From positions 496,001 to 560,000 of the forward strand of contig NZ_UAWH01000005.1 of the NCBI RefSeq assembly GCF_900447045.1: DNA of 64,000 nucleotides, read 5' to 3'. The position numbers were made by a program, and so were the translations under genes. The DNA is from Clostridium paraputrificum (GTDB taxonomy: Bacteria; Bacillota; Clostridia; Clostridiales; Clostridiaceae). Positions 16,877 to 25,524 of the stretch are shown in pieces. A model generated the notes under the pieces. The model was not told where the DNA came from and did not search any database. It saw only the letters and a list, made by a program, of their open reading frames with translations. The first letter of the stretch is position 1, and the number at the start of each line of letters is the position of its first letter.

Positions 16877-17839
16877 ATGATAGAAATTAAAAATGTATGT
16901 AAAAGTTTTGGACAAGCAGAGGTATTAAAAGATATAGCAATAAGCATAAAGGAAGGGGAGATTTACGGAATTATAGGCCATAGTGGTGCTGGTAAATCAA
17001 CGCTTTTAAGATGTATAAATGGATTAGAGTCCTATGATGAAGGAAGTATTAAAGTCATGGGAGAAGAAGTCTCAGGCTTAGGGGCTAAAAAGCTTAGAGA
17101 GTTTAGAAAAAATTTGGGGATGATATTCCAAAACTTTAACTTACTTAAAAGGAAAACTGTATATAAGAATGTTTCTCTTCCTCTTGAAGTTTGGGGCTAC
17201 GATAAAGAGTATATAGATAAGAGAGTGAATGAATTATTAGATTTGGTGGGATTAGGAGACAAGGCAAAAAGTAAGCCTGCATCATTAAGTGGTGGGCAAA
17301 AACAAAGGGTTGCAATTGCAAGAGCATTAGCTTTAGAGCCAAAGATTCTTTTGTGTGACGAAGCTACATCTGCTTTAGATCCTAAAATAACTAAAGATAT
17401 TTTAGCACTTCTATCTAAAATAAATAAGGAATTAGGAATAACAATAGTTATAGTAACTCACCAAATGGAAGTTGTTAAAGAAGTTTGTGAAAGAGTGGCA
17501 TTGATAGATGGTGGAATAGTTAAGGCTGAGGGAAGAGCAGAAGACTTATTCTTAAAGCCAGGAGCATCATTAAAGAAATTCCTTGGTGAAGAGGATGAGA
17601 CAACCTTACCTGATGAAGGAATAAATATAAGAATTTTCTTCCCATCAGATTGTTCAGAAAATGCACTTATAACAAGAATGGCTAGGGAAGCAAATGTAGA
17701 TTTCTCAATAGTTTGGGGAAAACTTGAAAAGTTCAGGGAAAATGTACTTGGAAGTTTAGTTATAAATATTGAGGAAAAGGACAAAGAAACAATATTTAAT
17801 TATTTAAAGAGCAAAAATATAGAATGGGAGGTAATATAG
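16877..17839 (+). CDS. metN: Methionine ABC transporter ATP-binding protein
   Basis: The 320-residue ATPase of the D/L-methionine importer. Walker A (GHSGAGKST) is near residues 37-45, signature LSGGQKQR near 140, and Walker B ILLCDEATSALDP near 160. The C-terminal NIL regulatory domain (about 240-320, INIRIFFPSDCSENALITRMAREANVDFSIVWGKLE) binds methionine and inhibits transport in characterised MetN. A SAM-I riboswitch precedes it and metI and metQ follow, which makes the assignment firm. RBS GGGAGGGG precedes the ATG. Confidence 0.95.
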   Translation: MIEIKNVCKSFGQAEVLKDIAISIKEGEIYGIIGHSGAGKSTLLRCINGLESYDEGSIKVMGEEVSGLGAKKLREFRKNLGMIFQNFNLLKRKTVYKNVSLPLEVWGYDKEYIDKRVNELLDLVGLGDKAKSKPASLSGGQKQRVAIARALALEPKILLCDEATSALDPKITKDILALLSKINKELGITIVIVTHQMEVVKEVCERVALIDGGIVKAEGRAEDLFLKPGASLKKFLGEEDETTLPDEGINIRIFFPSDCSENALITRMAREANVDFSIVWGKLEKFRENVLGSLVINIEEKDKETIFNYLKSKNIEWEVI

Positions 17840-17840
17840 C

Positions 17841-18479
17841 ATGGGTGAATTATTATTAGAAGCATTTGGACAAACATTAGTGATGGTTGTACCATCAACA
17901 ATATTCTCTGTAATATTTGGTTTTATAATTGCAATAGTACTTGTAGTAACAGATAGCAATGGTCTAAGGTCTAACAAAGCAATATATAAATGCATAGATG
18001 CAATAGTAAATGTATTAAGAGGTTTTCCATTCGTAATATTAATGGTTGCTATAATACCTTTTACAAGAGCAATAATGGGAACATCTCTTGGAGAGAAAGC
18101 AGCTATAGTGCCATTAACAATTGCAGCAGCACCTTTTGTAGCAAGAATATTTGAATCTGCTTTAAAAGAAGTAGATCCAGGAGTTATAGAGGCTGCAAAA
18201 TCCTTTGGTTCAAGTAATTCTCAAATTATATTCAAGGTAATGCTAAAAGAGGCTATACCATCAATTCTATCAGGTATAACACTTACAGTTATAAATCTTA
18301 TAGGATATTCAGCAATGGCAGGTGCTCTAGGGGCAGGGGGCCTTGGTAACTTAGGAATAAGATATGGATTCCAAAGATTCCAAACGGATGTAATGATTGT
18401 TACAGTAATTGTGTTGATTGTAGTAGTACAAGCTCTTCAAAGCTTAGGAAACTATTTTTATAAAAAATTATCAAGATAA
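17841..18479 (+). CDS. metI: Methionine ABC transporter permease
   Basis: A 212-residue BPD_transp_1 permease with five predicted helices. The EAA loop that docks on MetN is visible as EAAKSFGSSNSQIIFKVMLKEAIPSIL (about 118-145), and AGALGAGGLGNLGIRYGFQRF near the C terminus is typical of MetI. It starts two bases after metN with RBS GGGAGG inside the metN end, so expression is probably coupled. Confidence 0.94.
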   Translation: MGELLLEAFGQTLVMVVPSTIFSVIFGFIIAIVLVVTDSNGLRSNKAIYKCIDAIVNVLRGFPFVILMVAIIPFTRAIMGTSLGEKAAIVPLTIAAAPFVARIFESALKEVDPGVIEAAKSFGSSNSQIIFKVMLKEAIPSILSGITLTVINLIGYSAMAGALGAGGLGNLGIRYGFQRFQTDVMIVTVIVLIVVVQALQSLGNYFYKKLSR

Positions 18480-18498
18480 ATAAAAGGGGGATTTTAAT

Positions 18499-19317
18499 AT
18501 GAAAAAGACAAAATTATTATCATTAGTATTAGCAGGAGCATTAACATTAGGTTTAGTTGGGTGCGGGGGCAGCACAGAAAAGAAGGAAGATGACAAGGTT
18601 ATAAAAATAGGGGTTACATCTGTACCACATGAAGAGATAGTTAATGCAATTAAAGCTTTAGTAGAAGAAAAAGGTTATACTTTAAAAATAACACCATTTG
18701 ATGATTATAATACACCAAATACAGCTGTTTATGAAGGAGAATTAGATGCAAACTACTTCCAACATATTGCATTCTTAAATGAAACAAACGAAGCAAAGGG
18801 ATATGATCTAGTAAATGTTGCAGAAATCCACATAGAGCCAATGACTTTATACTCTAAGACTGCAAAGAGTTTAGATGAAATAAAGGATGGAGACACAATA
18901 GCTATTCCCAATGATGCAACTAACGAAGCAAGAGCATTAAGAGTTCTTGAAGATGCGGGGCTAATAAAGGTAAAGGCAGGAGAATTAGTTACTCCAAAGG
19001 ATATAACTGAAAATCCAAAGAACTTAAAGTTTAAAGAATTGGCTGCAGAACAACTACCACGACTTTTAGATGAAGTTACAGCTGCTGTTATTAATGGTAA
19101 CTATGCATTACAAGCTAATTTAGATGCGACCAAAGAAGGATTATATACTGAGGATAAGAACAGAGAAGATATAAATACTAAGAGAAATGTTTTGGTTGTT
19201 AAGGAAGCTAATAAGGATTCTGAAAAGACTAAAGTATTAAAAGAGGCTTTAACTTCTGATGAATGTAAGAAATTTATAGAAGAAAAGTATAAGGGAGCTG
19301 TAATTCCTGTATTCTAA
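18499..19317 (+). CDS. metQ: Methionine-binding lipoprotein (NlpA family)
   Basis: A 272-residue substrate-binding lipoprotein of the methionine importer. The signal ends in lipobox LVGC with Cys22. The NlpA fold shows KIGVTSVPHEEIV, FDDYNTPNTAVYEGELDANYFQHIAFLNE, the Asn-rich ligand loop IPNDATNEARALRVLEDAGLI and AAVINGNYALQANLD. It is the last gene of the riboswitch-controlled operon, with RBS AAAGGGGGA and a terminator right after. Confidence 0.95.
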   Translation: MKKTKLLSLVLAGALTLGLVGCGGSTEKKEDDKVIKIGVTSVPHEEIVNAIKALVEEKGYTLKITPFDDYNTPNTAVYEGELDANYFQHIAFLNETNEAKGYDLVNVAEIHIEPMTLYSKTAKSLDEIKDGDTIAIPNDATNEARALRVLEDAGLIKVKAGELVTPKDITENPKNLKFKELAAEQLPRLLDEVTAAVINGNYALQANLDATKEGLYTEDKNREDINTKRNVLVVKEANKDSEKTKVLKEALTSDECKKFIEEKYKGAVIPVF

Positions 19318-19336
19318 TATAATGAATGATTTGAGA

Positions 19337-19366
19337 AGAGAAATCGCTTAGCGGTTTCTCTTTTTT
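19337..19366 (+). terminator. Terminator of metNIQ
   Basis: An 11-bp stem (AGAGAAATCGC/GCGGTTTCTCT, one TG pair) with a 3-base loop, followed by TTTTT. Confidence 0.9.
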
Positions 19367-19471
19367 GGTGAGAATAAAAAGATATAAGCGTTGCTAATAT
19401 TCACTAAATAACTATTTTCTAAATAGAATAGTATTAGGACAAAGTATTATCAATTTTTAGGAGGAAGGTAT

Positions 19472-20176
19472 TTGGGTAGATGGATAATTGATGCTGGGCA
19501 TGGTGGAAAAGACAATGGAGCTATTGGACCTGGTGGAAGAAGAGAAAAGAATATATCTTTAGATGCTGCATTAGAGGCAAAAAGAGTATTAGAGCTAAAT
19601 GGTGAAGAGGTATTTTTAATAAGATCAAATGACATATATATGGAATTAAAAGAAAGAGTTACTTATGCAAACGGTTGGGGAGGAGATTATTACATTAGTT
19701 TTCATATGAATTTTAGTGATTCAGATTCAATTGAGGGTACAGAGGTATTTATTAAAAAAGATAATTCTAAATCAAAAGAGTTTGGTGAGTATTTACTAGG
19801 TAAGATGGTAAAGGGTTTTAAAAGTGAAAATAGAGGGCTATCAGAAATAGATTATGGTGTGTTAAATAGCATAAATATACCAGGAGCTGTATGCTTAGGA
19901 GATTATATTTCTAATAGGCAGGTAGAGAGAAATTTTAATGCAGAGTATTTTGGAAGAGTAGTAGCTAATGCCTGTGTTCAGCTTGTTGGAAAAATACCTA
20001 AAGAAGAAGGGAAAAAGAATAAAGGGATAAAGAAAGAAGTAACCAAAGATTATGGATGGAGAGTGTGTGTAGGTGTCTATGAAGACTTTGAGGAAGCTAA
20101 AAGGGTTGTACAAGATATTCAAGCTAGAGGAGTTTCTAATGTTTATATAATCCCTTATATAGGAAAAAGTAAATAG
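19472..20176 (+). CDS. N-acetylmuramoyl-L-alanine amidase (Amidase_3) with SPOR-like tail
   Basis: A 234-residue zinc amidase that cleaves the bond between muramic acid and the stem peptide. Amidase_3 covers about 1-175: zinc ligands appear as His in DAGHGG (residue 10), Glu in RREKNIS (about 25) and His in YISFHMN. The tail (GWRVCVGVYEDFEEAKRVVQDIQARGVSNVYIIPY) looks like a SPOR peptidoglycan-binding repeat. The start is a TTG behind a perfect AGGAGG. No signal peptide or membrane segment precedes the catalytic domain, as in phage endolysins or mother-cell lysis amidases, but no phage genes are near. Confidence 0.87.
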   Translation: MGRWIIDAGHGGKDNGAIGPGGRREKNISLDAALEAKRVLELNGEEVFLIRSNDIYMELKERVTYANGWGGDYYISFHMNFSDSDSIEGTEVFIKKDNSKSKEFGEYLLGKMVKGFKSENRGLSEIDYGVLNSINIPGAVCLGDYISNRQVERNFNAEYFGRVVANACVQLVGKIPKEEGKKNKGIKKEVTKDYGWRVCVGVYEDFEEAKRVVQDIQARGVSNVYIIPYIGKSK

Positions 20177-20195
20177 TTTATATAAAAAAATGAAA

Positions 20196-20225
20196 GGAAT
20201 CCAGCTATTGCTGGATTCCAACATT
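20196..20225. terminator. Bidirectional terminator between amidase and livF
   Basis: A 10-bp perfect stem (GGAATCCAGC and complement) with a 4-base loop. T-rich tails on both strands suit the convergent genes. Confidence 0.85.
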
Positions 20226-20231
20226 TTTAAA

Positions 20232-20933
20232 TTACTCTCCAAGATATGCACTCTTTATACTATCATCTTCTAATAATTCTTTAGCATCTCCACTTAAGAC
20301 AATCTTACCTGTTTCAAGTACATAAGCTCTATCTGCAATGGAAAGAGCCATATTTGCATTTTGTTCTACTAGAAGAATAGTAGTACCTGACTTATTGATT
20401 TCAACTATTGTGTTAAATATATCTTTAACAACAAGAGGTGCAAGTCCCATAGAAGGTTCATCAAGAATTAACATTTCAGGTCTGTTCATTAATGCTCTTC
20501 CTATAGCAAGCATTTGTTGTTCTCCACCTGAAAGTGTACCAGCTTGTTGCTTTTCTCTTTCCTTAAGTCTTGGAAATTTAGAAAATACCATTTCCATATC
20601 TTTTTGAATTTCTTTATCTTTTCTTAAATAAGCACCAAGTTCAAGGTTTTCTAGAACAGTAAGATTTGCAAATATCTTTCTTCCTTCTGGTACATGAGAT
20701 AGTCCTAAAGATACTATTTTATGAGCAGGAACCTTGTTAATAGGGGAAGCTTTGTAGGAGATAGTTCCACTTTTAATGGGTTCAAGTCCTGATATTGCTC
20801 TTAAAGTAGAAGTTTTACCTGCACCATTTGCGCCTATTAAAGTAACAATCTCACCTTTTTTTACATCTAAAGAAAGATCTTTTAATGCATGAATACCACC
20901 GTAGTATAAGTTTATATTGTCAATTTTAAGCAT
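20232..20933 (-). CDS. livF: Branched-chain amino acid ABC transporter ATPase LivF
   Basis: 233 residues from the ATG at 20933, one base beyond the livG stop; RBS GAGAGGGGG lies in the end of livG. Walker A (GANGAGKTS) is at 34-42, signature LSGGEQQML near 135 and Walker B LILDEPSMGLAPLVV near 155, all in the LivF pattern (AISGLEPIKSGTI, GLSHVPEGRKIF). With LivG it powers uptake of leucine, isoleucine, valine or related amino acids. It is the last gene of livJHMGF. A longer in-frame start at 20963 overlaps livG and lacks an RBS. Confidence 0.92.
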   Translation of the reverse strand: MLKIDNINLYYGGIHALKDLSLDVKKGEIVTLIGANGAGKTSTLRAISGLEPIKSGTISYKASPINKVPAHKIVSLGLSHVPEGRKIFANLTVLENLELGAYLRKDKEIQKDMEMVFSKFPRLKEREKQQAGTLSGGEQQMLAIGRALMNRPEMLILDEPSMGLAPLVVKDIFNTIVEINKSGTTILLVEQNANMALSIADRAYVLETGKIVLSGDAKELLEDDSIKSAYLGE

Positions 20934-20934
20934 T

Positions 20935-21693
20935 TTAAGCCCCCTCTCCAAGATAAGCTTCAATTACCTTAGGATTATTTTTTATTTCACTTGGAGTTCC
21001 TTCAGCTATCTTTTTACCATAGTCAAGAACTACAACTTTGTCACAAATACCCATTACTAGCTTCATATCATGTTCAATTAATAGAACTGATATGTGGAAT
21101 TCATTTTTTATCCAATTAATTAATTCCATAAGTTCTGCTGTTTCTTGAGGATTCATACCTGCAGCAGGCTCATCAAGAAGTATTAGCGAAGGCTTAGCAG
21201 CAAGGGCTCTTACAATTTCAAGCCTTCTTTGTTCACCATAAGAAAGATTTTTTGCAAATTCATCCTTTTTTTCAGCTAGATTAAATGCTTTTAATAATTC
21301 TAGCGATTTTTTTTCAATTTCAGCCTCCTCCTTTTTAAATTTAGGAGTTCTAAGAATAGAATCAAGTAGATTATATTTAATTCTAAAGTTAAAGCTGATT
21401 TTTACATTATCTATTACAGAAAGGCTTGAAAATAGTCTTATATTTTGAAAGGTTCTACAAATTTTCTTTTGAGTAATATCGTATGGCTTAAGACCTTCAA
21501 TATTTTCTCCAAGGTATATAATAGTGCCATTAGTAGGAGCATAAACTCCAGTTAACATATTGAAAACGGTAGTTTTACCTGCACCATTAGGTCCAATTAA
21601 TCCAACAACTTGTTTATCTTCGATTGAAAGGTTAAAGTCTGAAACAGCTTTAAGTCCTCCAAATTCTATAGATAGGTCTTTTACATCTAACAT
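20935..21693 (-). CDS. livG: Branched-chain amino acid ABC transporter ATPase LivG
   Basis: A 252-residue ABC ATPase. Walker A (GPNGAGKTT) is at 34-42; the LivG hallmark GVYAPTNGTIIYLGENIEGLKPYDITQKKICRTFQNIRLFSSLSV follows. The signature LSYGEQRRLEI and Walker B LILLDEPAAGMNPQE are clear, and the C terminus ends with NPKVIEAYLGEGA. It partners LivF on the LivHM channel. It starts a few bases after livM. Confidence 0.93.
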   Translation of the reverse strand: MLDVKDLSIEFGGLKAVSDFNLSIEDKQVVGLIGPNGAGKTTVFNMLTGVYAPTNGTIIYLGENIEGLKPYDITQKKICRTFQNIRLFSSLSVIDNVKISFNFRIKYNLLDSILRTPKFKKEEAEIEKKSLELLKAFNLAEKKDEFAKNLSYGEQRRLEIVRALAAKPSLILLDEPAAGMNPQETAELMELINWIKNEFHISVLLIEHDMKLVMGICDKVVVLDYGKKIAEGTPSEIKNNPKVIEAYLGEGA

Positions 21694-21696
21694 ATT

Positions 21697-22668
21697 TTAA
21701 GCCTCCTTTCTAGCTTCAATATCTTTAATTTCCTTGGTATTTTTTAATTTAAATATTTTTAATGATAATTCTTTGTCACCAAGTAACCCTTGAGGTCTAA
21801 ATATCATTAAGATTATAAGGGCTAGTGGGTAAATAATCATTCTATAATCCTGTAGTCCTCTTAATAGCTCGGGTAAGAATGTTAAAATACCTGTAGAAAT
21901 AATAGAGCCTGATAAAGATCCCATACCTCCAAAAACAACAAATGTTAAATAATCAATTGATTTAACAAAGTCAAAGGAAGTTGGTTGAAGATACCCCATA
22001 TAATGAGCGTATAATCCACCAGCAAGTCCTGCAAAGAAAGCTCCTATAATGAAAGCAGTCATTTTATACTTGAAGGCATTAACTCCCATAGATTCAGCTG
22101 CAATTTCATTTTCACGTACAGCTAACATTGCACGCCCTTGAGATGAGTGGATTATGTTATAAATAATTATTACTGTAAGTGCCATGACCCAGAAACTTAT
22201 TGAAATAGTTGTTTTTGTAGGGATTCCAGTAAATCCTCTAGCACCACCTACATAATCAATATTCATAATTATTACTCTAATGATTTCACAGAAAGCTAAA
22301 GTAGTAATTGCAAAATAGTCTCCTGTAAGTCTTAATGTTGGAAAACCAATCAAAGCAGCAAAGAAAGCAGATACTATTGCACCAACTATAATCGCTAAGA
22401 AGAAAGGTAAGTTAGCTTTAGTACTTATAATTGCAGAAATATAAGCACCTATGGCCATAAAACCAGCATGTCCCAAACAAAGCTGACCAGTAAAGCCTAC
22501 AATTAAATTAAGTGATACAGCTAAAATTATATTTATAAACGTTAAAAGAATAATTCCTTCATAGTAAGCACCTATTACTCCTGTTTTTAATAAGGTAAAT
22601 AGGATACCGTAAACAAGTAGTATTACACCAAATATTAATAATGATTTTTTTTCTGATAATTTTTTCAT
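21697..22668 (-). CDS. livM: Branched-chain amino acid ABC transporter permease LivM
   Basis: A 323-residue permease with about nine helices. The family motif GFTGQLCLGHAGFMAIGAYISAI is near 60, and the EAA-like coupling segment RAMLAVRENEIAAESMGVNAFKYKMTAFIIGAFFAGLAGGLYAH lies near 190. It starts nine bases after livH with RBS TAGGTGATAT. The extra charged C-terminal tail (LKIFKLKNTKEIKDIEARKEA) is cytoplasmic. Confidence 0.93.
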   Translation of the reverse strand: MKKLSEKKSLLIFGVILLVYGILFTLLKTGVIGAYYEGIILLTFINIILAVSLNLIVGFTGQLCLGHAGFMAIGAYISAIISTKANLPFFLAIIVGAIVSAFFAALIGFPTLRLTGDYFAITTLAFCEIIRVIIMNIDYVGGARGFTGIPTKTTISISFWVMALTVIIIYNIIHSSQGRAMLAVRENEIAAESMGVNAFKYKMTAFIIGAFFAGLAGGLYAHYMGYLQPTSFDFVKSIDYLTFVVFGGMGSLSGSIISTGILTFLPELLRGLQDYRMIIYPLALIILMIFRPQGLLGDKELSLKIFKLKNTKEIKDIEARKEA

Positions 22669-22677
22669 TTATATCAC

Positions 22678-23553
22678 CTACACTTTCTCTCTTGTTACCT
22701 TACCAAGTAAGCCAGAAGGTTTAATTAATAAAATAACAATTAGAATACCAAAAACTATTGCATCTGAAAAAGTAGTAGATATATATGCCTTTGAAAGTGT
22801 TTCTAATAAGCCAATAGATAATCCTCCTAGTAAAGCACCAGGTATACTTCCTATTCCTCCAAGTACTGCTGCAACAAAGGCTTTTAGACCAGGCATAACA
22901 CCCATATAAGGAGTTATGCTAGGATAGGATATTGCTACTAGAACACCAGCTATACCAGCTAGAGCAGAACCAATAGCAAAAGTTAGTGATATTGTATTGT
23001 TAACGTTTATTCCCATCAAAGATGCAGCCTCTATATCAAAGGAAGCTGCTCTCATTGCCTTTCCAACCTTAGTTTTAAAAACAATAAATTGAAGGAGAAG
23101 TACAAGGATTGCAGATACAGCAAACATAAGTAGTGTCTTCCATTCTATATGAAGTGCACCTATTTCTAAGTAACCAGCTTTAATTAGGTCTGGAAATGGT
23201 TTTGGATTAGCACCAACTAAAACTCTCATACTATTTTGTAATAACAAAGAAACACCTATTGCAGTAATAAGTAATGTTATTCTTGGTGAGTTTCTTAGTG
23301 GCTTATATGCTACTTTCTCAATTATAATACCAGCTAGTGCAGATGCAGCCATTGCAGCTAATAACGTAGGTACTAGTGGTAAATTTAGTGTGGTAGCACA
23401 ATAGAAGCCTGCAAAGGCTCCTATCATGTATATTTCACCATGGGCAAAGTTTATTAATTGAATTATTCCATATACCATTGTGTAACCTAAAGCTAGGAGT
23501 GCATATACGCTACCTAAAGCTAAGCCATTAATCAATTGTTGTAAAAATTCCAT
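22678..23553 (-). CDS. livH: Branched-chain amino acid ABC transporter permease LivH
   Basis: A 291-residue permease with eight or so helices. N-terminal LINGLALGSVYALLALGYTMVYGIIQLINFAHGEIYMIGAF is the LivH signature, and the coupling loop KVGKAMRAASFDIEAASLMGINVNNTISLTFAIGSALAGIAGVL is near 165. RBS AAAGGAGGAG precedes the ATG. It lies 29 bp after livJ. Confidence 0.93.
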   Translation of the reverse strand: MEFLQQLINGLALGSVYALLALGYTMVYGIIQLINFAHGEIYMIGAFAGFYCATTLNLPLVPTLLAAMAASALAGIIIEKVAYKPLRNSPRITLLITAIGVSLLLQNSMRVLVGANPKPFPDLIKAGYLEIGALHIEWKTLLMFAVSAILVLLLQFIVFKTKVGKAMRAASFDIEAASLMGINVNNTISLTFAIGSALAGIAGVLVAISYPSITPYMGVMPGLKAFVAAVLGGIGSIPGALLGGLSIGLLETLSKAYISTTFSDAIVFGILIVILLIKPSGLLGKVTREKV

Positions 23554-23582
23554 AGTAACTCCTCCTTTAGTTAAGTATTATA

Positions 23583-24737
23583 TTAAGGATTAACCTTATC
23601 ATTTAATTCCTTCTTGTCTCCATTAATTTTTATAATAGCTGCGCTCTTAACGGCTGATCTTTCTTCATTAAATTTTATATTTCCAGTTACGCTATTAATT
23701 TCCATTCCGGCTAAAGCATCTCTTATTGCAGTTCCATCTGTACTATTTGCTTTTTCTATAGCTTTAACTAAAATTTTAGCTGTATCATAAGAAAGAGCAG
23801 CAAAGCAGTCTGGAGTTTTGTTATATTTCTTAGTATAAGAATCAACGAAGCTCTTTACATTTTCATCAGTATCTTCAGCATAGTAGTGGTTAATGTATAT
23901 AGCACCATCTACAGCAGTTCCACCAATTTTAGTTAATTCTTCAGATTCCCATCCGTCTCCACCTAAGAATTGAGAAGTTATGCCCATATCTCTAGCTTGT
24001 TTAGCTATTAAACCAACAACGTTGTAGTAATCAGGCAATACAATAACCTCTGGATTAGCAGATTTTATTTTAGTAAGTTGTGCTTTAAAGTCTGTTTCTT
24101 TATCACTACTATAAGATAAGAATTCTACTACTTGTCCACCATTTTTCTCTAAAGTTTCTTTATATGCATTTGCAATTCCTTTTGAATAGTCAGAAGAGGA
24201 ATTGTATAAAACGGCAGCAGTAGTCTTTCCTAGCTTTTCCTTAGTGTATTTAGCTAATATCTCACCTTGGAATGAATCTACAAAACATCCTCTAAACATG
24301 AAATCTCCACCTACATTAGTTATTGTTGGTTCAGTTCCAGTAGGTGTAATCATAGGAATCTTTTTATTTGTTGAATTAGGTGCTATTGCTAAAGTAGTAC
24401 CAGATGTAACTCCTCCAAGAATTGCACAAACTCCATCTTTATCAACTAATTTGTTAAATGCTGAAGCAGCTACAGTATTATCACTTTGATCATCTTCAAA
24501 AATGAATTCAACTTTCTTGCCATTTATACCTCCAGCTGCATTAATCTCTTCAGCTAAAAGATCTGCCCCTTCTTTAACTGATATACCGTAAGTTGAGTTT
24601 GGACCAGATAAAGGCCCTATTCCTCCTATTTTTATAACCTCTGAGTCAGCCCCGCCTTCAGAGTTACCTCCACATCCTGCAAGTACTGAGAAAGCCATAG
24701 CAGACGCTAAAATTCCACAAAGTAATTTCTTTTTCAT
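23583..24737 (-). CDS. livJ: Branched-chain amino acid-binding lipoprotein LivJ
   Basis: A 384-residue type I substrate-binding protein. The lipoprotein signal ends in LAGC with Cys22. The mature part has the Leu/Ile/Val-binding pattern: IKIGGIGPLSGPNSTYGISVKEGADLLAEEINAAGGINGKKVEFIFEDDQSD, then AILGGVTSGTTLAIAPNSTNKKIPMITPTGTEP. It is the first gene of the operon and presumably the most expressed. RBS AAGGGGGA precedes the ATG. Specificity among branched-chain amino acids cannot be read. Confidence 0.92.
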   Translation of the reverse strand: MKKKLLCGILASAMAFSVLAGCGGNSEGGADSEVIKIGGIGPLSGPNSTYGISVKEGADLLAEEINAAGGINGKKVEFIFEDDQSDNTVAASAFNKLVDKDGVCAILGGVTSGTTLAIAPNSTNKKIPMITPTGTEPTITNVGGDFMFRGCFVDSFQGEILAKYTKEKLGKTTAAVLYNSSSDYSKGIANAYKETLEKNGGQVVEFLSYSSDKETDFKAQLTKIKSANPEVIVLPDYYNVVGLIAKQARDMGITSQFLGGDGWESEELTKIGGTAVDGAIYINHYYAEDTDENVKSFVDSYTKKYNKTPDCFAALSYDTAKILVKAIEKANSTDGTAIRDALAGMEINSVTGNIKFNEERSAVKSAAIIKINGDKKELNDKVNP

Positions 24738-25029
24738 AATAAGTCCCCCTTTAATATTTAATTCTTAAATAATAACAAAAATGATTAATAAATTATTATT
24801 GAGATTTAATAAATAGTATCAATATAATATCATACAAAGTAAAATATTACAATATTGTTATTTAATATTTTATAACAAATATAATAAAAAGTTCCATAAA
24901 CATAAATAATTTGTAAATGTAAATGTTATCTTGAAGTTTAATAAAAAAATTTCCTGATAATTAAATAAAAATGAATAATATACGTCTTACTAATGTAGCT
25001 GTGATAAAATCCTTAATAAGGGGATGAGT

Positions 25030-25524
25030 ATGTCCATATTTAGTAGTAGGAAAAGAGAAAAGATATTAGAAAACTACTTAGAGTCGAATAGCGATAAACT
25101 ATATAGGCTTGCTTTTGTATATGTTAAAAATAAAAATGAATCCTTAGATATTCTTCAAGACTCTATAGTTAAAGCGTACAAAAATATTAATAAGATTAAA
25201 GATATGAAAGCATTAGAAAAGTGGATTAATAAAATATTAATTAATACAGCTTTGGACTATTTAAGGAAAAGGTCAAGGATTGTCTATTGTGATGATATAT
25301 TTAAGAATATTGAATTAATAGAAGATAATAACAGTGAATTAATAGAATCTGTGGATAACTTACCTGAAGATTTAAAAACTGTGATTATTTTAAAATATTT
25401 TCATGGCTACACCATAAATGAAGTAAGTGAGATTTTAGAGATATCTGTTCCAACTGTAAAGAATAGACTTCATAAAGCACTTAATTTTCTTAGAAAAGAA
25501 TTTAAGGAGGGTAGTTATGAGTAA
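25030..25524 (+). CDS. ECF (sigma-70 family) RNA polymerase sigma factor
   Basis: 164 residues from the ATG at 25030; the ATG at 25024 abuts the AAGGGG RBS and is less likely. Region 2 (YRLAFVYVKNKNESLDILQDSIVKAYKNINKIKD, about 20-55) binds the -10 element and region 4 (LPEDLKTVIILKYFHGYTINEVSEILEISVPTVKNRLHKALNFLRKEF, about 115-160) the -35. It overlaps the next gene by eight bases; that gene is probably its membrane-bound anti-sigma partner. Confidence 0.88.
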   Translation: MSIFSSRKREKILENYLESNSDKLYRLAFVYVKNKNESLDILQDSIVKAYKNINKIKDMKALEKWINKILINTALDYLRKRSRIVYCDDIFKNIELIEDNNSELIESVDNLPEDLKTVIILKYFHGYTINEVSEILEISVPTVKNRLHKALNFLRKEFKEGSYE

